Shown: positions 31,350 to 34,959 of the stretch, one piece after another | Numbering within the stretch: the first letter of the stretch is position 1 | Layout of the letters: the number at the start of each line of letters is the position of its first letter | Source of the DNA: JAQBQZ01 sp964406475 | GTDB lineage: Bacteria; Patescibacteriota; Minisyncoccia; Phycocordibacterales; CAIRYW01 | DNA length: 34,959 nucleotides | Assembly: GCA_964406475.1 (NCBI GenBank) | Contig: CAYORS010000009.1 | Coordinates: 1-34,959, forward strand | Direction of reading: 5' to 3' | Made by a program: the position numbers and the translations under genes | Notes under the pieces: model-generated | Seen by the model: the letters and a program-made list of their open reading frames with translations, nothing else | Database searches by the model: none | What the model was told of the DNA's origin: nothing

Positions 31350-32570
31350 TTATATTGGGAGATTTGCTGGAGGTTCAGCTTTCTTCGCATTAACACGGGT
31401 AAGTGTAGGAGTTTTTGCCACTTGTCCTGGGAAGTGGTATATCGTAGCCAAGCTCTCAGTATTGAGTACAAAGAAATGCCCTTTGTGTGGATCATGAAAA
31501 AAAGATCTTGCCTGATATGCATGCAACATATGTTCTTTTTGATGGATAAGCTTCTTACCACTCCAGTCTTGCCACTTATAATCAAACCCTGTTGCATGAT
31601 CTGCTTCAAATTTGTTGAGATTGTTTGACCCATATTGTCTGAAAGCACCATTGAGTCCCGCAATGTTTATTTCATTGAATACGTTTTTTTCTGCAATATA
31701 AAGAGCCCGTATTCCACAATCAAACGGGAGTTTTGAAATGTTTTTTTCGATTGCTTCTATTTGTTCTTTTTCTCCCCGACTAAGAGAAAGTCCTGTGAGC
31801 TTAATCGCATCTACTTGTTGAACATCTTTTTTCTTGATTTTTTCTATTTCGTGTTTTGCTCCATCTGTCCAATCTACCTTTTCAAACATTTTGCCTCCAT
31901 GTTTTGGAAGCTCTGCTTTGTGTGCTCGAATCAATATCTGAATCCACGCTTGTTCACCTGCCCGAAGACCTCCGAGATATTCAAGCATTGCAGTCATTGG
32001 ATCAACTTTGAGCTCTTCTTTTGGATCTTTGTCGAGCAAATAATCCGCATAAGATTTAATAGGATAACAATCTGGTTTAGAAAGTTTGAAGTGACATCCC
32101 CACAAATCGTTATGTTGTGGATCAAAATGAAACTCTGATGCATAGTCTTTTATTTCGGTCACTTCAATATCGGGATACTGAGCATACAGTTGAGACTCGA
32201 TCAGATGCTTCCAGAATTTCCATGTCCACATATAAAATCTAATCTGTCCTCCAATAGATGCTATTTCAAGCGAAAACCATGGGCGAAGCTTCCCTTCAAT
32301 ATAGCGAGCCACCCATGTCCCCTCACCTTTGGTCTGATAGAGAGAGGTAATAAAAAGCTCCATAGCAAGGGGAGATTTTGTAATTTCTTGAGGGAGCCTT
32401 ATTTCAAGGACAATACTTTGCTGTTTGTGAATAAATTCATTTCTTCGCCATAATATAAAAGCTTGAAAACAAATAATAGCAAGTACGATAGGAGCAACAA
32501 ATATCATAAGGATATAAGTAAAAGACAGCGTATTAGCGATAATGGTACCAAATAGCATATTATCAATCAT
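31350..32570 (-). CDS. Conserved CPR-type membrane protein, unknown function
   Basis: A 406-aa protein starting MIDNMLFGTIIANTLSFTY. One or two membrane helices lie at about residues 5-42. A soluble remainder includes LEIRLPQEITKSPLAMELFI, an IEGKLRPWFSLEIAS strand region and an acidic Glu/Lys-rich stretch (about 265-300). The layout recalls the N-terminal part of TraG/VirB4-linked proteins seen in CPR genomes, but no ATPase motif is present; I assign no function. The start is fixed by TATAAT (32578-32583) 7 nt before the ATG; the ATG three codons upstream overlaps that box. It heads the mltG-mnmA operon. Confidence 0.7.
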   Translation of the reverse strand: MIDNMLFGTIIANTLSFTYILMIFVAPIVLAIICFQAFILWRRNEFIHKQQSIVLEIRLPQEITKSPLAMELFITSLYQTKGEGTWVARYIEGKLRPWFSLEIASIGGQIRFYMWTWKFWKHLIESQLYAQYPDIEVTEIKDYASEFHFDPQHNDLWGCHFKLSKPDCYPIKSYADYLLDKDPKEELKVDPMTAMLEYLGGLRAGEQAWIQILIRAHKAELPKHGGKMFEKVDWTDGAKHEIEKIKKKDVQQVDAIKLTGLSLSRGEKEQIEAIEKNISKLPFDCGIRALYIAEKNVFNEINIAGLNGAFRQYGSNNLNKFEADHATGFDYKWQDWSGKKLIHQKEHMLHAYQARSFFHDPHKGHFFVLNTESLATIYHFPGQVAKTPTLTRVNAKKAEPPANLPI

Positions 32571-32577
32571 ACTTTTC

Positions 32578-32583
32578 ATTATA
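32578..32583 (-). promoter_or_regulatory. -10 box of the mltG-mnmA operon (leaderless)
   Basis: TATAAT on the minus strand with a weak -35 (TTTTCA, 17 bp upstream), 7 nt before the ATG at 32570. Confidence 0.6.
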
Positions 32584-32616
32584 TAATCAAAAGTGGAAAG
32601 TGAAAAGCTCCAATCA

Positions 32617-32648
32617 AAAAAACACCCTCAGTACTGAGGGTGTTTTTT
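32617..32648. terminator. Terminator of the sigma-like regulator gene
   Basis: A perfect 32-nt palindrome (AAAAAACACCCTCAGT and its complement) with T runs on both sides; the regulator's stop codon overlaps it. Confidence 0.85.
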
Positions 32649-33711
32649 ATGCGATACTGTACCGATTGTCTTTGTCTTTTTTGAAAGCTTTGACATTTTG
32701 AAGATTGACAAGGATTGTGTTTTTCTTTACATATCTTTCTTTGAGGACTTTTTCGATAATCTCTTCTTTTGTGAGAGGACCATTTTTTTCGAGAACTTTT
32801 GTAATCACATCTTTCACAACTCCCGAAATATAACCCCACTCTGAGAGTGCATAGAGTCCACGTCCCACAAGCACAAAACGTTTGTCTTTAATAAGCTCAT
32901 TGTGAGTTGTCGCCATATGAGCTTTTTTGTTAAACATTTGTGATATAGACCGAGCAACTTCTTTGAAGTGAATAGGTGAACCGTGCTTCCGAATAGCGAG
33001 ATAGGCATAATCCCTAATACCTTTTACAGAGACATTCTTTGATGCAGTCACACCCCATTCTCCGAGAGGATTACGTGCGATTCGTTTTGATAAAGAAAGC
33101 CACCGTCGCAAAATCTCTTCTTTCTTATACTCTTCTGATACATCTTTCAAGTGTTCAAGGAAACTCTTCATAAGCTCTGCTTCGGGAAGGAGATCATCAT
33201 CAGAAAGATTGCGATACACTTTGCGCAGTGATTCTTCTACTTTTTTTGTGAGATCATCACTGATGTGCCACCTATGTTTGAATTCATCATTCTCTTTGAT
33301 TTTTTTGAAATGTGTACCTACAACAAGAAGAAAGTGAACGTGGTTTTGAAGAGATTTGTCTTTTGTTGTGATATGGTTCAAAAAGTCTTCTTCTGAAATT
33401 ACTCCTCCAAGAACTTCAAAAAGTTTTTTGATTTCATCAAACACAGCGCTTTCAGATTTGAAGGCTTGAGATTTGCGGATGTTTGTAATACCAGCATTTT
33501 CAATCTGTCGTACACGCTCACGCGTAATACCGTACTTGTCACCAATAGCTTCAAGAGTTTGTTTCCGAGAATCGGTACCAAGACCGTAACGACTCATAAG
33601 CACTTGTCGTGCACGCTCTGGGAGAGATGCGAGAAGCTTTTTGACGACTAACTTTGGCTTAAATGAAAGATTTGTCATTGGTTTTTGTAGGTTGTTATTA
33701 CTTTTTATCAT
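32647..33711 (-). CDS. Sigma-70 region 4 / HARE-HTH transcription regulator
   Basis: A 354-aa protein. Residues about 28-80 match sigma-70 region 4 (LPERARQVLMSRYGLG, then TLEAIGDKYGITRERVRQIEN), which binds -35 elements and core polymerase. There is no region 2, so it cannot act as a full sigma factor. A helical middle follows. Residues about 225-295 form a HARE-HTH domain (YAYLAIRKHGSPIHFKEVARSI ... RGLYALSEWG), as in RNA polymerase delta. A second winged helix may close the protein (KNGPLTKEEIIEKVL). Likely an RNA-polymerase-bound regulator. Start uncertain: 33711, or Met12 at 33678. Confidence 0.82.
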   Translation of the reverse strand: MIKSNNNLQKPMTNLSFKPKLVVKKLLASLPERARQVLMSRYGLGTDSRKQTLEAIGDKYGITRERVRQIENAGITNIRKSQAFKSESAVFDEIKKLFEVLGGVISEEDFLNHITTKDKSLQNHVHFLLVVGTHFKKIKENDEFKHRWHISDDLTKKVEESLRKVYRNLSDDDLLPEAELMKSFLEHLKDVSEEYKKEEILRRWLSLSKRIARNPLGEWGVTASKNVSVKGIRDYAYLAIRKHGSPIHFKEVARSISQMFNKKAHMATTHNELIKDKRFVLVGRGLYALSEWGYISGVVKDVITKVLEKNGPLTKEEIIEKVLKERYVKKNTILVNLQNVKAFKKDKDNRYSIA

Positions 33712-33745
33712 TATTATCTTATAAAGTCAAGTACTTTTAATAAAT

Positions 33746-34959
33746 CTAAATAACTATATTTATCAATCTATTTTTGACAACAATAATGCGTTTTATTTCT
33801 TTCCCATCCACTAAAACTTGAACTTTCCCATCTTTAAGTACCATTTCTTGAAGAAGATGGTCGTCAATATCTCTGTCAATAGAGATTTCTGATCGAACTT
33901 TGCCATTGATTTGAATTACAATCACAACTTTCTCTTCCTTCAAAAGAGAATCCTTGTATGAAGGCCATTTTTCACTGTAAATTGATTTTTTGTTTTTCAA
34001 ATTACTCCACAACTCTTCTGTAATATGAGGAGCAAAAGGTGACAAAAGTTTTAAGAATTCTTTGTATGTTTTTTCTGTAATCGTTTTTTCTTCGTAGACA
34101 GTATTTACAAAAATCATCATCGCAGACACAGTGGTATTAAAAGAAAAACTCTCCAAATCTTCTGTGACTTTTTTGATTGTTTTGTGAAGTGATATTGTCA
34201 CTTTTTCACTTTCTTTTTTGCTAACAAAATCACTCAAAAACCACACTCTCTCAAGAAACCTTCGTGTACCCACAATACCCTTATCATTCCATGACACCTG
34301 TGCACTATGAGGACCGAGGAACATCATATAGAGTCTTGTAGTGTCAGCGCCGTAGATCTTGATTACATCATCAGGGTTCACCACATTACCACGACTCTTA
34401 CTCATTTTCTCGCCATCAGGACCCAAGATAATCCCATGTGGCACACGCTTGTTGTACGGTTCTTTGACGGTCACAAGCTTCCGATCATAGAGGAAGAGAT
34501 TCCAAAATCTTGAGTACAACAAGTGTAGAGTTGTGTGCTCCATACCGCCAAAATATAAGTCTACCGGACTCCAATATTTTTGATTTTTGAGACTTGAGAT
34601 TTCTTTTTTGTTTTTAGGATCCATATAGCGGAGCCAGTACCAACTACTTCCCGCCCATTGAGGCATAGTGTTTGTTTCTCGCTTCGCTTTCCCTTTACAC
34701 TTCGGACATTTAGTATTTACCCATTTGTCTATCGCTGCGAGTGGTGATTCCCCTGTACCTGTCGGCTCATAGTTTTTGACTTCTGGGAGTTTCAAAGGCA
34801 GGTCTTTGTCAGGCACTGGGACAATCCCACATTTATCACAGTGAATAAGTGGAATAGGCTCCCCCCAATATCGCTGACGTGAGAACACCCAATCACGAAG
34901 TTTGTATTTAGTGACAATTTTACCGCCAACAAATTCTGTAATTTTCTTGCGAACCTCTT
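33746..34959 (-). CDS. leuS: Leucine--tRNA ligase, C-terminal part (cut by window edge)
   Basis: Charges tRNA-Leu. About 404 codons are present, running open through the right edge in frame (KYKLRDWVFSRQRYWGEPIP), so the gene's start and HIGH box lie outside. Visible are the zinc-knuckle-like Cys pairs (CDKCGIVP, CPKCKGK), the GGMEHTTLHLLYSRFW segment, the KMSKS box in GEKMSKSRGNVVNPDDV, the anticodon-binding helices and the C-terminal domain with VVIVIQINGKVRSEI. It lies 34 nt upstream of the sigma-like gene on the same strand. Confidence 0.95.
   Translation of the reverse strand, partial: EVRKKITEFVGGKIVTKYKLRDWVFSRQRYWGEPIPLIHCDKCGIVPVPDKDLPLKLPEVKNYEPTGTGESPLAAIDKWVNTKCPKCKGKAKRETNTMPQWAGSSWYWLRYMDPKNKKEISSLKNQKYWSPVDLYFGGMEHTTLHLLYSRFWNLFLYDRKLVTVKEPYNKRVPHGIILGPDGEKMSKSRGNVVNPDDVIKIYGADTTRLYMMFLGPHSAQVSWNDKGIVGTRRFLERVWFLSDFVSKKESEKVTISLHKTIKKVTEDLESFSFNTTVSAMMIFVNTVYEEKTITEKTYKEFLKLLSPFAPHITEELWSNLKNKKSIYSEKWPSYKDSLLKEEKVVIVIQINGKVRSEISIDRDIDDHLLQEMVLKDGKVQVLVDGKEIKRIIVVKNRLINIVI

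Overview
The window looks like part of a Candidate Phyla Radiation (Patescibacteria) genome, most likely of the Parcubacteria/Paceibacteria type. This rests on compact, AT-rich gene packing, shortened versions of universal enzymes (a ValRS of 742 aa, an MscL of 102 aa), Lys-rich insertions in TsaD, an almost complete absence of Shine-Dalgarno motifs, and many start codons placed 6-8 nt after a TATAAT-like -10 box (leaderless transcripts). The rank below CPR is an inference. UGA behaves as an ordinary stop, so the Gracilibacteria-type code is not indicated.

Left accessory island (1-5300). A divergent promoter pair separates a gene cut by the left edge from a four-gene operon. The operon encodes a LexA-like self-cleaving S24 repressor, an HNH-SAVED effector nuclease (Cap5 type), a CD-NTase cyclase and an E2-like conjugating enzyme with a C-terminal Cys-rich knuckle. 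This is a short type II CBASS anti-phage system, apparently under an SOS-style repressor, closed by a hairpin terminator. Downstream lie about 1.25 kb without a convincing + strand gene. They hold two related, promoter-led, heavily structured RNA-like elements (A and B) that share a 46-nt identical hairpin, an identical upstream box and covarying stems. I do not recognise this RNA family; it is the best candidate for something undescribed here.

Core region. tsaD faces a DUF4105 membrane-anchored protein. Next come an unannotated small RNA gene (about 7454-7560), a small minus-strand leaderless ORF, and the operon valS / PrsW-like protease / Hsp20 / small membrane protein. After tRNA-Phe(GAA) come a small membrane protein, a VanY-type D,D-carboxypeptidase and a metal-homeostasis locus. 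In that locus a Fur-family repressor plus YibE/F diverge from a ZIP transporter around two TGCAA-N5-TTGCA operators, one inside a 43-bp perfect palindrome.

Membrane lipid carrier and peptidase region (15.9-21.9 kb): UppP, a DedA-PAP2 fusion, M29 and M24 peptidases, a small unknown protein, a nucleotidyltransferase, a second DedA protein and MscL. UppP, DedA and PAP2 together suggest undecaprenyl-phosphate recycling. A MacAB-like transporter (ATPase, permease, adaptor) follows on the minus strand, then typA with a structured leader.

Right region, minus strand: ddl (own promoter); a five-gene operon of a CPR-type membrane protein, MltG, MnmA, a single-domain O6-alkylguanine-DNA alkyltransferase and a SAM methyltransferase; a sigma-region-4/HARE-HTH regulator; and the C-terminal part of leuS, cut by the right edge.
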